Below are positions 35,571 to 45,375 of a stretch of DNA of 64,000 nucleotides, one piece after another; the first letter of the stretch is position 1, and each line of letters begins with the position of its first letter. Location of the stretch: NCBI RefSeq assembly GCF_001522585.2, contig NZ_CP013372.1, forward strand, positions 310,001-374,000. The letters are read 5' to 3'. The notes below the pieces were generated by a model. The model was not told the DNA's origin. It did no database searches and saw only the letters and a program-made list of their open reading frames with translations. Source of the stretch: Burkholderia sp. NRF60-BP8. Lineage in GTDB: Bacteria > Pseudomonadota > Gammaproteobacteria > Burkholderiales > Burkholderiaceae. The position numbers were made by a program, and so were the translations under genes.

Positions 35571-36027
35571 GAAACTTGACGCTATCGACCGCCGGATCCT
35601 GAGCGCGCTGCAGCGCGACGGCCGCATGCAGAACGTGGAGCTCGCGCACGAGGTGGGGCTGTCGCCGTCGCCGTGCCTGCGGCGCGTGCGGCTGCTCGAG
35701 GAAGCCGGCGTGATCGAGAAGTACGTGGCCGTGCTGAATCCGGCGAAGGTCGGCAAGGGGCTGACGATTTTCACGCGCGTGTGGCTGAAGGGGCAGGACG
35801 CGGAATCGGTGAACCGTTTTTCCGAGGCCGTCCAGCAGATGCCGGAAGTCGTCGAATGCCACCTGATGGCCGGCGACTGCGATTTCCTGCTGCGCGTTGT
35901 CGCGGCCGACATCGACGATTACCGGCGCTTCCAGATGGAATACCTGACGCGTATCCCCGGCGTGCTCAGCGTGAAGACCGACATTCCGATGCAGAAGGTC
36001 AAGCTCACGTCGGCGCTACCGACTTAG
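35569..36027 (+). CDS. Lrp/AsnC-family regulator
   Basis: The product is 152 aa. The helix-turn-helix is LDAIDRRILSALQRDGRMQN, then VGLSPSPCLRRVRLLEEAGV; the RAM effector domain follows (VVECHLMAGDCDFLLRVVAA). Ligand binding is probably an amino acid. It is divergent from azlCD and likely its regulator. Confidence 0.87.
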   Translation: MKLDAIDRRILSALQRDGRMQNVELAHEVGLSPSPCLRRVRLLEEAGVIEKYVAVLNPAKVGKGLTIFTRVWLKGQDAESVNRFSEAVQQMPEVVECHLMAGDCDFLLRVVAADIDDYRRFQMEYLTRIPGVLSVKTDIPMQKVKLTSALPT

Positions 36028-36252
36028 CGGGAAGCGGGCGCGCGGTGGCGCGTCGACGCGCGGTCATCGCGCGGTGACAATCGCCCGATACACTGAGGGG
36101 GCGAGTCGCGTCGCACGGCGTGCCGGTGCGGTCGCGCACTGTTCGATGTGCAAGCAACTAACGGTCAATGTCGACGCGATCGGTCCAGCGGCGCTGCGTG
36201 GCGCGCCGGGCCGCGCGTCGCAGCGGATACGTTTCTTCCTGTCGAGCCCTAC

Positions 36253-36822
36253 ATGCAGCCATTCAATACGCCGTGGAATTCGCTGGAAATCGTCAAGCTC
36301 GCGCTCGGCGTGCTGACGCCGTTGTCGGTCGCCTGTCTCGGCTGGCTCGTCGCGCGCCGGCTGAAGCGGCTCGAACTCGTGCAGTGGACCAACCAGCGGC
36401 TGATCGAGAAGCGGCTCGCGCTGTACGACACGGTCGCGCCGCAGCTCAATGCGCTGCTGTGCTTCTACACGTGGATCGGTTACTGGAAGGACATCTCGCC
36501 GGACGACGTGATCCGCGCGAAGCGTGACCTCGACCGCACGTTCCACATCTACCGCTACCTGTTCGACGACGACGTGTACGACGCGTATCACACGTTCATC
36601 CACGCGCTGTTCGAGATGCATACGGGGCCGGGCCGCGACGCGCGGATCCGCTCGCTGATCCAGGCGCCTGACGGCGACCGCAGTGTGCACGGTTCGTATG
36701 AATGGAAGCCGGCGTGGTCCGAGCGTTTCTCGACCGCGAATGTTGTGTCGAAGGACGACGTGCTGCGGCATTACACGCGGTTGATGGAGCGGCTGCGCGT
36801 GGCGCTGGGTGCGACGCGCTGA
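36253..36822 (+). CDS. Hypothetical single-pass membrane protein
   Basis: The product is 189 aa. One transmembrane helix lies at about residues 14-35 (LALGVLTPLSVACLGWLVAR), then a cytoplasmic helical domain with WTNQRLIEKRLALYDTVAPQ and WIGYWKDISPDDVIRAKRDL. The family is not recognised by name; the tail resembles proteins of unknown function in Burkholderia. The ATG at 36253 is the first sensible start. Confidence 0.62.
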   Translation: MQPFNTPWNSLEIVKLALGVLTPLSVACLGWLVARRLKRLELVQWTNQRLIEKRLALYDTVAPQLNALLCFYTWIGYWKDISPDDVIRAKRDLDRTFHIYRYLFDDDVYDAYHTFIHALFEMHTGPGRDARIRSLIQAPDGDRSVHGSYEWKPAWSERFSTANVVSKDDVLRHYTRLMERLRVALGATR

Positions 36823-36969
36823 AGGGTGCTGCGTTCGGGCGCTTCGCGTGTCACGCCAGTATCGAAATCCGCCACCCGGCGGCGCGGATTCCCGCCCTTG
36901 CGGATGAAGCGGATGCGGCGTGCGGCTGCGCCTGCCATGCTCGCGCCATGTCACTCGCGCGAGGTTTGT

Positions 36970-37638
36970 ATGGTCGTCGACACCGGCCGCCAGCCGCTTC
37001 TGGTCCGTTCGCCCGGCGCACGCCGGCGGCGGCTCTTTTCCGCCGGTGCTCCCGACCCGCTTGCCGAGCCGTTGCCGGCCGAACCGGAAATCGGCGACAT
37101 CGTCTTCATCCGCGTCACCGTGCGGCCGTTTCTCGAAGTGGCGAGCGCGACACGTTCATGGACGAATCACGTCGGCATCGTCGTCGGCGAGCACGGCGGC
37201 GAGACGCTGATCGCCGAAAGCACGTTTCCGCTGTCGCGCGTCACGACGATGTCGCGGTTTCTCGCACGCTCCGAGCGCGGCGCATGCGTGATCGCGCGGC
37301 TCAGGCAGCCGCTCGACGCCGCGCAGCGTCGCGAACTCGTCGCCGCGGCGATGCGCCGGATCGGTGTGGTCTACGACACGGGTTTCAACCTCGCGTCGCG
37401 CCGGCAGTTCTGCTCACGTTTCGTGCGCGAGGCGACGCGGATCGTGCTCGGCGACGTCGAGACCTTCGACACGCTGCTGCACCGGAATCCCGATCATCCG
37501 CTCGGCTTCTGGAGGATCTGGTATTTCGGCCGGATTCCGTGGCACCGCCGCACGGTGACGCCGGCAAGCATCCTCGATAGCGGTGCGTTGCGCGTGGTGA
37601 TGGACACGCGTGATTCGGGCACCGGTCGCGACGACTGA
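36970..37638 (+). CDS. YiiX-like permuted papain-fold hydrolase
   Basis: The product is 222 aa. It fits the circularly permuted NlpC/P60 (YiiX/YebB) group: GDIVFIRVT, the His in TNHVGIVVGE, and the Cys in RQFCSRFVREAT following YDTGFNLASR. Members are lipid- or peptide-bond thiol hydrolases with poorly known substrates. The ATG at 36970 is chosen; the frame is open further upstream but that part looks non-coding. Confidence 0.72.
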   Translation: MVVDTGRQPLLVRSPGARRRRLFSAGAPDPLAEPLPAEPEIGDIVFIRVTVRPFLEVASATRSWTNHVGIVVGEHGGETLIAESTFPLSRVTTMSRFLARSERGACVIARLRQPLDAAQRRELVAAAMRRIGVVYDTGFNLASRRQFCSRFVREATRIVLGDVETFDTLLHRNPDHPLGFWRIWYFGRIPWHRRTVTPASILDSGALRVVMDTRDSGTGRDD

Positions 37639-37692
37639 CGGCCTCGTGTGTCGCCGGGGCTCGCACGGTTCCGTTCGCGCTGCTGGCTGCCC

Positions 37693-38325
37693 TCAGTGCC
37701 GTCCCGCCATCGCGAGCCGCGCCGCCAGCCCCACGAACACCGACCCGAGCAGATACTGCGGCACTTTCGACGGCCGGCGGCGCGCGCCGATCCGCTGGCT
37801 CAGCCGGCTCGCGGACAGAATCACCGCGCCGTTCACGACGATCCCGATCAGGTTGAGCACCGTCGCGAACACGAGAATCTGCACGGCGATCGAGCCGTGC
37901 TCGGGCCGCACGAACTGCGGGAACAGCGCGAGCACGAACAGCGCCATCTTCGGGTTCAGCAGGTTCGTCGTCAGCCCTTGGCGAAAGATCGTCGCGGTCG
38001 AATGGCGACGTGGCGACGCGACGGGCGACAGCGCGGTCGCATCCGAACGGAAGGTTTTCCACGCGAGATACAGCAGATACGCGGCGCCGGCGAAGCGCAC
38101 CGCGTCATAGGCGAGCGGCACCGCGACGAACAGCTGCGACAGACCGAACGCGGCCGCGAGCGCGTGGCAGTAGGTGCCGGCCTGGATGCCCGCGAGCGTC
38201 GCGAAGCCGGCGCGTCGCCCCTGGCTCACACTGCGGGACGCGATCAGCAACATGTCGGGGCCCGGCGTAATGGTCAGCGCGAGACACGCGCCGGAGAACA
38301 GCGCGAGCGTGGAGAAGTCGATCAT
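37693..38325 (-). CDS. LysE/RhtB-family amino acid exporter
   Basis: The product is 210 aa with six membrane helices. Family marks are LTITPGPDMLLIASRSVSQG and the central GLTTNLLNPKMALFVLALFP. These proteins export amino acids such as lysine, threonine or homoserine lactones; the substrate is not evident here. Confidence 0.87.
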   Translation of the reverse strand: MIDFSTLALFSGACLALTITPGPDMLLIASRSVSQGRRAGFATLAGIQAGTYCHALAAAFGLSQLFVAVPLAYDAVRFAGAAYLLYLAWKTFRSDATALSPVASPRRHSTATIFRQGLTTNLLNPKMALFVLALFPQFVRPEHGSIAVQILVFATVLNLIGIVVNGAVILSASRLSQRIGARRRPSKVPQYLLGSVFVGLAARLAMAGRH

Positions 38326-38467
38326 GGCAGTCCCTTTTGCGGGTGCGGCGTAAAAGGGAAGCCAGTTTAGGAGGGCGGGCGAAGCCGGTCAATCGAGCGA
38401 ACGGACGATGGCCTGGCGGCACGGATCGCATGACGCATGCATCGCGCATGCGCCGCCTGCACGCCGT

Positions 38468-39337
38468 TCACTGCTTGCGACAGGCAACCTGATAGTCGAT
38501 CACGGTGTTCTCGGAAGGCCGGTCCGGCTCGCCGCCCACCGTCGTCACGCCGAGCACGCCGGCCGCATTCCGGTAGCGCAGCGCGCAATACCCGACGCCG
38601 GTGCCCGAGCACGCTTCGGCTTCGATAATGCCGTGCTTCGCGAGCGTTGCAGCCCCGTCCATCGCGTCCGGCTTCTCGCGCGGCCGCAGCGGTCGCCAGC
38701 CATGCGCGATCAGTATCTTGCGGGCCGCGTCGAGCGGCTTGCCGTATACGTTCGGCACGACCGCGCGGCCGCTGCAGTGCGTGCTTTCGGCGGCGACGCG
38801 GGTCAGCCGCAGGCCGCCGTTTTCCTCGTGCAGCTCGCCGACGGGCGCTTCGGGGCCGTCGCCGCCCCAGACGAGCAGTGCACCGTTTTCCAGACGATCG
38901 ACCGAGCCGAGCTGCCAGCCCGCCTTGCGCGCCGTGTAGCCGAGCGCGACGAGCGTCGCGCCGTCGAATACGCCGAGGTTGCCGTTGCGCGCGAAACAGA
39001 TCGCGCTCGTGCCGGCGTTGAATCCGCTCGCGAAGCTCACGACCGTGTAGCGCCCGAGCGGTGCCTCGGATGTCACGATCCAGTCGCGCTTCGCGACTTC
39101 GCGGCCGGCCGCCGTGGTCGGCTTCGCGCGATATTGCGTGTAGAACGGATCGAGCGAACCGCTTTCAGGCGAGTGCGGCAGCGTGCCGAGCGGCACGAGC
39201 GACGCTCCGGCGATATCGGCGGCCGTGCGCAGCGGCTCGGCCGATGCCGTGCCGCCGAACGTGGCGCCGGCAAATACCGCGATCGAAACGATCGACGCCA
39301 GATGCCGGGTGAGCGGCGAGGCAACGGAAGGAAGCAC
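38468..39337 (-). CDS. Hypothetical secreted protein
   Basis: The product is 289 aa. It has a signal peptide ending TFGGTASA, then a mature domain with six cysteines. A C-terminal segment (VVPNVYGKPLDAARKILIAH, GWRPLRP) looks like a PASTA-type beta/alpha unit. The family is not recognised. It probably acts in the periplasm or outside. Confidence 0.6.
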   Translation of the reverse strand: MLPSVASPLTRHLASIVSIAVFAGATFGGTASAEPLRTAADIAGASLVPLGTLPHSPESGSLDPFYTQYRAKPTTAAGREVAKRDWIVTSEAPLGRYTVVSFASGFNAGTSAICFARNGNLGVFDGATLVALGYTARKAGWQLGSVDRLENGALLVWGGDGPEAPVGELHEENGGLRLTRVAAESTHCSGRAVVPNVYGKPLDAARKILIAHGWRPLRPREKPDAMDGAATLAKHGIIEAEACSGTGVGYCALRYRNAAGVLGVTTVGGEPDRPSENTVIDYQVACRKQ

Positions 39338-39417
39338 GCTGGTTGTCTCCGGGGAAAGTGGGACGGGCGCGGCACGCGCTTTTTCGCCGGTCCGTCACGG
39401 TCGCGCGCGCCGCCGAC

Positions 39418-39750
39418 TCAGTCCTTCGCGACGACGTCGATGCGCAGTGCGTCGCCGCCGGCCACGATCGCCAGCAGACGATCGACGTTCGGGTGCGCGC
39501 CCGGACGATTGCGCGCGTCGGCCGTATGCTCGGCGAACACCGCGAGCCCGTGCTCGGCCGCTTTCGCGTCGAGCGTGCCGAACGCCTGCTTCAGATAGTG
39601 ATACACCGCGAGCGAGCCCTGCTTGCCCGGCTGGTTCTCGATGGTCGCGACCACGTCGCCGTTCGCGCCGACGAGATCGATGCGCGCGATGCCGTCGATG
39701 GCCGGCAGTTGCGCGAGGTTGTCCTTGAATACTGGGGTCGGTTGAATCAC
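39418..39750 (-). CDS. DUF2322 protein
   Basis: The product is 110 aa. FKDNLAQLPAIDGIARIDLV, then GSLAVYHYLKQAFGTLD and GLAVFAEHTADARNRPGAHP match the small DUF2322 family of unknown function. The GTG at 39750 has GGAG eight bases upstream; an alternative GTG is at 39759. Confidence 0.65.
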   Translation of the reverse strand: MIQPTPVFKDNLAQLPAIDGIARIDLVGANGDVVATIENQPGKQGSLAVYHYLKQAFGTLDAKAAEHGLAVFAEHTADARNRPGAHPNVDRLLAIVAGGDALRIDVVAKD

Positions 39751-39803
39751 TGAAAACACTCCGTCGGTTCGGTCATGGGCCAAGGTGCGTGGCCGGCCGT
39801 ATC

Positions 39804-41237
39804 TTATCCGATTGGCCTCGGTGCGCCGGTCCGCGTGCCGGTGCCGGCCGTGCGCCACGCGAGCGCCGCGCCCGCGAGCTGCAGCGTGCTGCCCGTCAGC
39901 ATCGCGACCCGCAGCCCGGTCGCACCGCCGCCGCACGCGTCGTACAGCGCGCCCAGCAGCGCGACGCCGAAGACCGCGCCGGTCATCCGCGTCACGTTCA
40001 TCAGCGATGCCGCCGTGCCGGCGCGCGCGGCATCGACCGCGCCGACGGCCGTCGCGGCCAACGAGCCGACCGCGAGGCCGAGGCCCGTGCCGGTCAGCGT
40101 GAGCCCCGCTTCGGCCCACGCGAGCATCGGTGCATGCGGATCCGTCGACCCGGCCGCGCCGATGCCGATCGTGGCGAGCCCGAGCCCCATCAGCGCGACG
40201 CCCCCCGCGCCGGCCGTGCGTGCGCCGACGCGGGCCGCAACGGCACCGGAGCCGAACGACACGAGCGCGAACGGCACCGACATCGGCAGCAGCGCGAGGC
40301 CGGCACCGGTGGCGTCGAGCACGTGGTAGCTTTGCCATGCGAGCGGCAGCACGAAGAGCATCCCGTAGCCACCGAACGTCATCGCGCCGTTGCCGATCAG
40401 CATCCCGCGGAACGCGCGATTCGCGAACAGGTCGAGCGGCACGAGCGCGGCCGCGCCAAGCCGTCGTTCGATCCGCGCGAACAGCGCAATGGCGGCCGCG
40501 CAGGTCGCGACCAGTAGCGCCGCACGCAGCGGATCGTGACGTGCGTCGATCGTCGCGAATACGACGCAGCCGATCGCGATCGCACCGAGTACCTGCGCGG
40601 CCGGGTCGAAGCGCCGGTCCTGCGGATCGGCCGATTCCGGCACGACGGCGCTAGCGAGTGCGATCGCGGCGATGCCAAACGGAATCACGACGCCGAAGAT
40701 GCTGCGCCAGCCGAACGCGTGGATCAGCGCGCCGCCGAGCGTCGGGCCGACGATCATCGCGATGCCGCCGCACGCGGCCCAGATGCCGAGCGCGCGTGCG
40801 CGTTCGGCCGGATCGCGCCAGATCACGCGGACGATCGCGAGCGACGCGGGGGTCAGCAGCGCGGCGCCCGCGCCGGCGAGCGCGCGGCCCGCGATCAGCA
40901 CGCCCAGCGTCGGCGCGAGCGCGCACACGACCGACGCGCCGCTCAACACCGTCGCGCCGAGCATGAATGCACGCCGCCGGCCGTACAGGTCGCCGATCAA
41001 GCCGCCCGTGAGCAGCAGCACCGCATACGCGAGGTTGTACGCGTCGATCACCCATTGCAGCGCACCGACGCGGGCGCCGAACGCGGCCCCGATCGGTTCG
41101 GTCGCGAGATTGACGATCGCCGTGTCGATCTGCGCGATCAGCACGGCGATGCACAGCGCCGGCAGCACGAGGCGGTGCCGGGCCGGCGCGGCGACATCGA
41201 CCGCACGGGTGGCAGCAGGGCGGCGTATCGGATTCAC
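39804..41237 (-). CDS. DHA2-family (EmrB/QacA-like) MFS transporter
   Basis: The product is 477 aa with about 14 membrane helices. DHA2 marks are LIAQIDTAIVNLATEPIG (motif D1), GGLIGDLYGRRRAFML (motif A) and GRALAGAGAALLTPASLAIV (motif C-like). It is a proton-coupled drug or metabolite exporter; no membrane-fusion partner is encoded nearby. Confidence 0.87.
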   Translation of the reverse strand: MNPIRRPAATRAVDVAAPARHRLVLPALCIAVLIAQIDTAIVNLATEPIGAAFGARVGALQWVIDAYNLAYAVLLLTGGLIGDLYGRRRAFMLGATVLSGASVVCALAPTLGVLIAGRALAGAGAALLTPASLAIVRVIWRDPAERARALGIWAACGGIAMIVGPTLGGALIHAFGWRSIFGVVIPFGIAAIALASAVVPESADPQDRRFDPAAQVLGAIAIGCVVFATIDARHDPLRAALLVATCAAAIALFARIERRLGAAALVPLDLFANRAFRGMLIGNGAMTFGGYGMLFVLPLAWQSYHVLDATGAGLALLPMSVPFALVSFGSGAVAARVGARTAGAGGVALMGLGLATIGIGAAGSTDPHAPMLAWAEAGLTLTGTGLGLAVGSLAATAVGAVDAARAGTAASLMNVTRMTGAVFGVALLGALYDACGGGATGLRVAMLTGSTLQLAGAALAWRTAGTGTRTGAPRPIG

Positions 41238-41259
41238 AGGCGTTCTTCCGCGCGCTTCA

Positions 41260-41961
41260 CTACCGTGCGCTACCGGCCAGCGTGCCCGCGTCGCGCGAAC
41301 GCTCGATGTCGGGGCTGCGATACGCGCGTTCGGGAATCTCGGCGAGCCGCGACGGATGCACCTGCCGCGGCGCCAGCCCGTAGAACTTCTGGAAGCTCAT
41401 GATCAGCGGCGACCACTTGTCCGGATCGATGCGGTCCGGATGACCGTCCATCAACAGGTCGGGATGCACGTGCACGCGCTGGATGCGCAGCTCGAACACG
41501 CGGATGCGGCCGCGCAGGTCGGGCGTGTCGTCGCCGATTCCGTAGGTGGCCGCGACGACCGCCTCCATGTGCACCGGGCATTCGAGCGCGCGCGGCGGCG
41601 TGACGGTTTGCGATGCCGCTTCGGTCAGCCCGGCCGTGCCGAACTTGTCCGGTTCGAATACGTAGCCCTTCGCGCGTTTGCCGTCGGGTACCGGGTACGT
41701 GCCCGTCGTGCGCGCGATCCGGTCGACCGCGTCCGCCTGCGCCGACGACGGCAGGTTCAGCACGCATTCGCCGGTGCGCAGCAGGTTGCGGGTGGTCTGC
41801 GAACTGGCGGCGATGCCGATCACGCCGCGCCAGCCGAGCCAGAACGCGGACGAGATCGGCGCGAGATTGGCCGTGCCGTTTTCGTTCAGCGTGCTGACCA
41901 GCACGACGGGCGTGCCGAAGTAGAGGATGTTCGGTTCGGTGACGCAATGCGGCGCATTCAT
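41260..41961 (-). CDS. Flavin reductase-like FMN-binding protein
   Basis: The product is 233 aa. It has the split-barrel flavin reductase fold: FGTPVVLVSTLNENGTANLA and SSAFWLGWRGVIGIAA, then RTGECVLNLPSS. The ATG at 41961 has GAGG eight bases upstream; an alternative in-frame start is at 41994. No oxygenase partner is next to it. Confidence 0.75.
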   Translation of the reverse strand: MNAPHCVTEPNILYFGTPVVLVSTLNENGTANLAPISSAFWLGWRGVIGIAASSQTTRNLLRTGECVLNLPSSAQADAVDRIARTTGTYPVPDGKRAKGYVFEPDKFGTAGLTEAASQTVTPPRALECPVHMEAVVAATYGIGDDTPDLRGRIRVFELRIQRVHVHPDLLMDGHPDRIDPDKWSPLIMSFQKFYGLAPRQVHPSRLAEIPERAYRSPDIERSRDAGTLAGSAR

Positions 41962-42171
41962 GGTCGAAGCCTCGTTGACGGGATCGGTTCCCATGCTGAT
42001 CCCGTCGCGGCGATGCGGCGCTCCGATTCTTGTTGTGTCATTCCGGACGATGCGCGCGGACTGCGCCGGCAGCGCGCGGGCTTTTCCGCTACAGTAAGAA
42101 ATCGAAGGCCGCACCCGCCCGCATCGCGCCGGCGCGTGCAGTCACGTTCCGCCAACGCACACGAGGGCCTG

Positions 42172-42498
42172 ATGGACACCGAGCAACGCTACACCGCCAA
42201 CGCGCCGACCCGTGCGGAAGTCGACGCACTGGGCGGCGCAACCGTCATCGAATTCGGCGCGAACTGGTGCGGGATCTGCGCAGGCGCGCAGCCTGCGATC
42301 GCGGCGTCGTTCTCCGAGCATCCTGCCGTGCGGCACCTGAAGATCGAGGACGGTCCCGGCCGTCCGCTCGGCCGCTCGTTCGGCGTGAAGCTGTGGCCGA
42401 CGCTGGTGTTCCTGCGCGACGGGGTCGAAGTCGCGCGGGTCGTGCGCCCCGCCGACGCGAAGCAGATCGAAGCCGAAGGCTTCGCCGCGCTGGGCTGA
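42172..42498 (+). CDS. Thioredoxin-family protein
   Basis: The product is 108 aa. The active site is ANWCGICAG (Cys33, Cys36), with the cis-Pro segment KLWPTLVFLRDG. The substrate is unknown. It is followed after four bases by the YjbQ-family gene, suggesting an operon. Confidence 0.87.
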   Translation: MDTEQRYTANAPTRAEVDALGGATVIEFGANWCGICAGAQPAIAASFSEHPAVRHLKIEDGPGRPLGRSFGVKLWPTLVFLRDGVEVARVVRPADAKQIEAEGFAALG

Positions 42499-42502
42499 GG
42501 TC

Positions 42503-42928
42503 ATGGCAATGCAACAGGCCATCACGCACGTCGGCGTCGATACGCGCGGCAGCGGCCTCGTCGAAATCACGCCGCAGGTACGAGCGTTCGTCGACCAGCA
42601 GGCGATCCGCACCGGCCTGCTCACCGTGTTTTGCCGCCATACGTCGGCGTCGCTGCTGATCCAGGAGAACGCGGATCCGTCGGTGCAGCGCGATCTCGAA
42701 CGCTATTTCGCGACGCTCGCGCCCGAGGACGACACGCGCTACGAACACGACACCGAAGGCGCCGACGACATGCCCGCGCATCTGCGCACGGCGCTCACGC
42801 AGGTGCAGCTGTCGATTCCGGTCGAGCACGGGCGCATGGTGCTCGGCACGTGGCAGGGAATCTATCTGTTCGAGCATCGGCGCGCGGCGCACCGGCGCGA
42901 CGTCGTGCTGCATCTGATCGGCGAGTAG
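42503..42928 (+). CDS. YjbQ-family (UPF0047) protein
   Basis: The product is 141 aa. Family motifs are TVFCRHTSASLLIQENADP, then HLRTALTQVQLSIPVEHGRM and GTWQGIYLFEHR. YjbQ proteins have been linked to thiamin phosphate synthase-like activity, but the in vivo role is unsettled. Confidence 0.85.
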   Translation: MAMQQAITHVGVDTRGSGLVEITPQVRAFVDQQAIRTGLLTVFCRHTSASLLIQENADPSVQRDLERYFATLAPEDDTRYEHDTEGADDMPAHLRTALTQVQLSIPVEHGRMVLGTWQGIYLFEHRRAAHRRDVVLHLIGE

Positions 42929-42983
42929 ACGAGCAGGCAGCAGCAGGGCGAGCGGGGAACGCGCGATGCCGCGTTGGCGCGGC

Positions 42984-44807
42984 TCAGGCGAGCAGCTTCT
43001 CGACGAGCGCGCCGAGTTCGCGCAGGTGAACCGGCTTCGGCAGGAATGCGTCGAACACCCGCTGATCCTCGCGCAGCGCGGCCGATTCATACGCGCTGAC
43101 GCCGAGGATCGCCGGATGCCGGCCGTCGTCGTCGGGTTCCGCCACCGCGCGAATGCGCCGCGCCACGTCGAATCCGCTCAGGTCCGGCAGTTCGAGATCG
43201 AGCACGACGAGGTCGTAGCGGCCCGTACCGAAGCGCGCGACGCCTTCCTGCCCGGTGCCGCACAGATCGGCCTCGATGCCGAGTGCCGACAGCATCGCGC
43301 CGAGCGTTTCGCGCGCGTTGTCGTTGTCGTCGACCACCAGCGCGCGCCGCCCGAGGTGGGCCGGCACGGGCGGCAGCGCGGGCATGTCGGCCGCGCTGCC
43401 GCCCGCGCCCGTATCGACGCCGGGTACTTCGACGGGCAGCGTCACGACGAACTCGCTGCCTTCGCCGACCACGCTGCGCACGTCCACATGGCCGCGCAGC
43501 GTCGTCACGATTTCGCGCACGACCGCGAGCCCCATGCCGATCCCGTCGACGTGCAGTCCGACCGCGTCGTTCGCGCGATAGAACGGCTCGAAGATTTTCG
43601 GCAGATGCTGCTTCGCGATGCCGGCGCCGGTGTCGCGCACGGCGATCCTCAGCTGCTGACCGGCCTGCGCGTCGGCGAGCGTGATCGCCACCGTGATCGA
43701 GCCGCCGACCGTGTACTTCACCGAGTTCTCGATCAGGTTCGACAGCACCTGCCGCAGCAGCTTGCGATCGGAGCGGATCGCGAGGCCGGGCGGCTCGACG
43801 AGCTGCGTGACCGCGATCCGTTTCGCCACGATCTTCTCGCGCAGCGGTTCGAGCACTTCGGCCAGCAGCGGCGCGATGCCGACGGTATCCAGTTCGGCGA
43901 TGCGCTTCGTCGAGCGCAGCTTGATGTAGTCGGTGAGATCCTTGACGAGCGCTTCGAGCGACAGCGCCGAATTCTGCAGCCGCCGGATCGTCTTCAGGTT
44001 CGCGTCGGACTGCGCTCGCGCGAGCAGGATCTCGATCGATCCGCAGATCGCCTGCAGCGGCGTGCGCAGTTCGTGGCTGACCATCCCGAGGAACGCGTTC
44101 TTCGCCTCGATCATCTCGAACGCGCGGTCGGACGCCTTGCGTTCCGCATCGAGCGCCGCGTGCTGCCGTTCGAGCAGGTCGTCGCGCGTGCGCATCGTAT
44201 AGAGCAGCAGCAGGAACAACGCGCACAGGATCACGCCGAGCACGATGCCGAGGATCAGGATCGCGCGCTGCTTGTCCTTCAATTGATGGAACGTGAAATC
44301 GCGCTGCGACATTTCGATCGCGCGGAAGTAGTTCGCGAGGCCGTTGACCTTCGGCCAGTACGCACTGACTTCGTCGATCACCTGCCGCGCCTGCTGCGGC
44401 GAGTCGCGCAGCCGCGGCACCTCGCGCTTCAGGCGCGTCATGAATTCGCCGAGCGCGTCGATCTCGTTGCGCGCGCGCGGGATCCGCAGCCAGTATTCGG
44501 ACACTTCGGACGGCCGCTGCAGGAAGCCGAACGACACCGACAGGCTGTCGAGCTGCATCTGGACGTGATCGAAGTCTTCGTCCTCGTGCGTCGCGTACAG
44601 AATCAATTGCCGGTCGAAGCGCGTGTAGACGTTGCGGTACTGCGCGGCGGTCCAGAACACGCCTTCGCGCGGCCCCTCGAGCACGCCCTCGTTGACCGAG
44701 GTGGCGAGGAGATCCCACAGCAGGAACGCCCACGCGGCGAACCCCATGATCCACAGCGAGCCGAGGACCAGGATGATTTTTCTATTTTTCCATCGCCGCC
44801 GCGTCAT
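42984..44807 (-). CDS. Hybrid sensor histidine kinase
   Basis: The product is 607 aa. Two membrane helices (about 10-33 and 184-205) enclose a periplasmic helical sensor. The HisKA box is GMVSHELRTPLQAICG (His245), and the HATPase_c has NLIENSVKY and IGMGLAVVREI. A C-terminal receiver carries ALVVDDNDNARETLG and Asp537 in VVLDLELPD, with Lys in FLPKPVH. The gene starts one base after the molybdopterin-like gene and belongs to an operon with it and a response regulator. A His-Asp-His-Asp relay with an outside Hpt protein is possible. Confidence 0.9.
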   Translation of the reverse strand: MTRRRWKNRKIILVLGSLWIMGFAAWAFLLWDLLATSVNEGVLEGPREGVFWTAAQYRNVYTRFDRQLILYATHEDEDFDHVQMQLDSLSVSFGFLQRPSEVSEYWLRIPRARNEIDALGEFMTRLKREVPRLRDSPQQARQVIDEVSAYWPKVNGLANYFRAIEMSQRDFTFHQLKDKQRAILILGIVLGVILCALFLLLLYTMRTRDDLLERQHAALDAERKASDRAFEMIEAKNAFLGMVSHELRTPLQAICGSIEILLARAQSDANLKTIRRLQNSALSLEALVKDLTDYIKLRSTKRIAELDTVGIAPLLAEVLEPLREKIVAKRIAVTQLVEPPGLAIRSDRKLLRQVLSNLIENSVKYTVGGSITVAITLADAQAGQQLRIAVRDTGAGIAKQHLPKIFEPFYRANDAVGLHVDGIGMGLAVVREIVTTLRGHVDVRSVVGEGSEFVVTLPVEVPGVDTGAGGSAADMPALPPVPAHLGRRALVVDDNDNARETLGAMLSALGIEADLCGTGQEGVARFGTGRYDLVVLDLELPDLSGFDVARRIRAVAEPDDDGRHPAILGVSAYESAALREDQRVFDAFLPKPVHLRELGALVEKLLA

Positions 44808-44808
44808 T

Positions 44809-45312
44809 TCACTTCACGGTCAGACCGATGATCTGCCATGCGAACTTGGCTTCGCCGAGCGGTGTTTTCAGCTCGTCGGGATACTGGTCGCGCGGATACA
44901 TGATCCACAGCGGGCCGTAGTTGTCGTTGCCGAGCACCTTGCCGTTCATCGTCCGCGCGAGGATCACGCCGTACTTGTCGGCGTCGGAGACGGGAATCGT
45001 GAACGTGTATTCGTCGATGCAGCGGAATTCGATCTGCGTGCCGTGCGCGCCGACCGTCTTCAGCACGTCGGACAGGCGCGGGCCGGTGAAGGTCGCCTTC
45101 GGCGTCCAGCTCGTCGACGTGACGATCGTATGCTGCGGCAGCGCCATCAGCGCCTGCTCGGAAAACACGTAGGTCGTTTTCCCCTGCTGGTTGCTCTTGC
45201 TGATCTTGCCGTCGACGGTGAACGTGAACGACGAAGCGGCCCATGCCGCGGCGGCCATTCCGAGCAGGCAGGCCGTCAGCAGGCTTTTGGTCCAGATGGT
45301 CGAAATGCGCAT
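44809..45312 (-). CDS. Periplasmic molybdopterin-oxidoreductase-like small protein
   Basis: The product is 167 aa. It has a signal peptide to about residue 25 (GMAAAAWA). The mature part (QALMALPQHTIVTSTSWTPK, FTGPRLSDVLKTVG, DNYGPLWIMYPRDQYP) resembles the beta domain of molybdopterin-binding oxidoreductases, but it is too short for the full cofactor fold. It sits between a response regulator and a hybrid kinase, so a sensory or ligand-binding role is inferred. Confidence 0.65.
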   Translation of the reverse strand: MRISTIWTKSLLTACLLGMAAAAWAASSFTFTVDGKISKSNQQGKTTYVFSEQALMALPQHTIVTSTSWTPKATFTGPRLSDVLKTVGAHGTQIEFRCIDEYTFTIPVSDADKYGVILARTMNGKVLGNDNYGPLWIMYPRDQYPDELKTPLGEAKFAWQIIGLTVK

Positions 45313-45375
45313 GTCTTTCCCCTCGGTCTGATGGTTGGTGTAGCCGGTTGTCGTCCCGGCGTCGGTTTCCGGTTC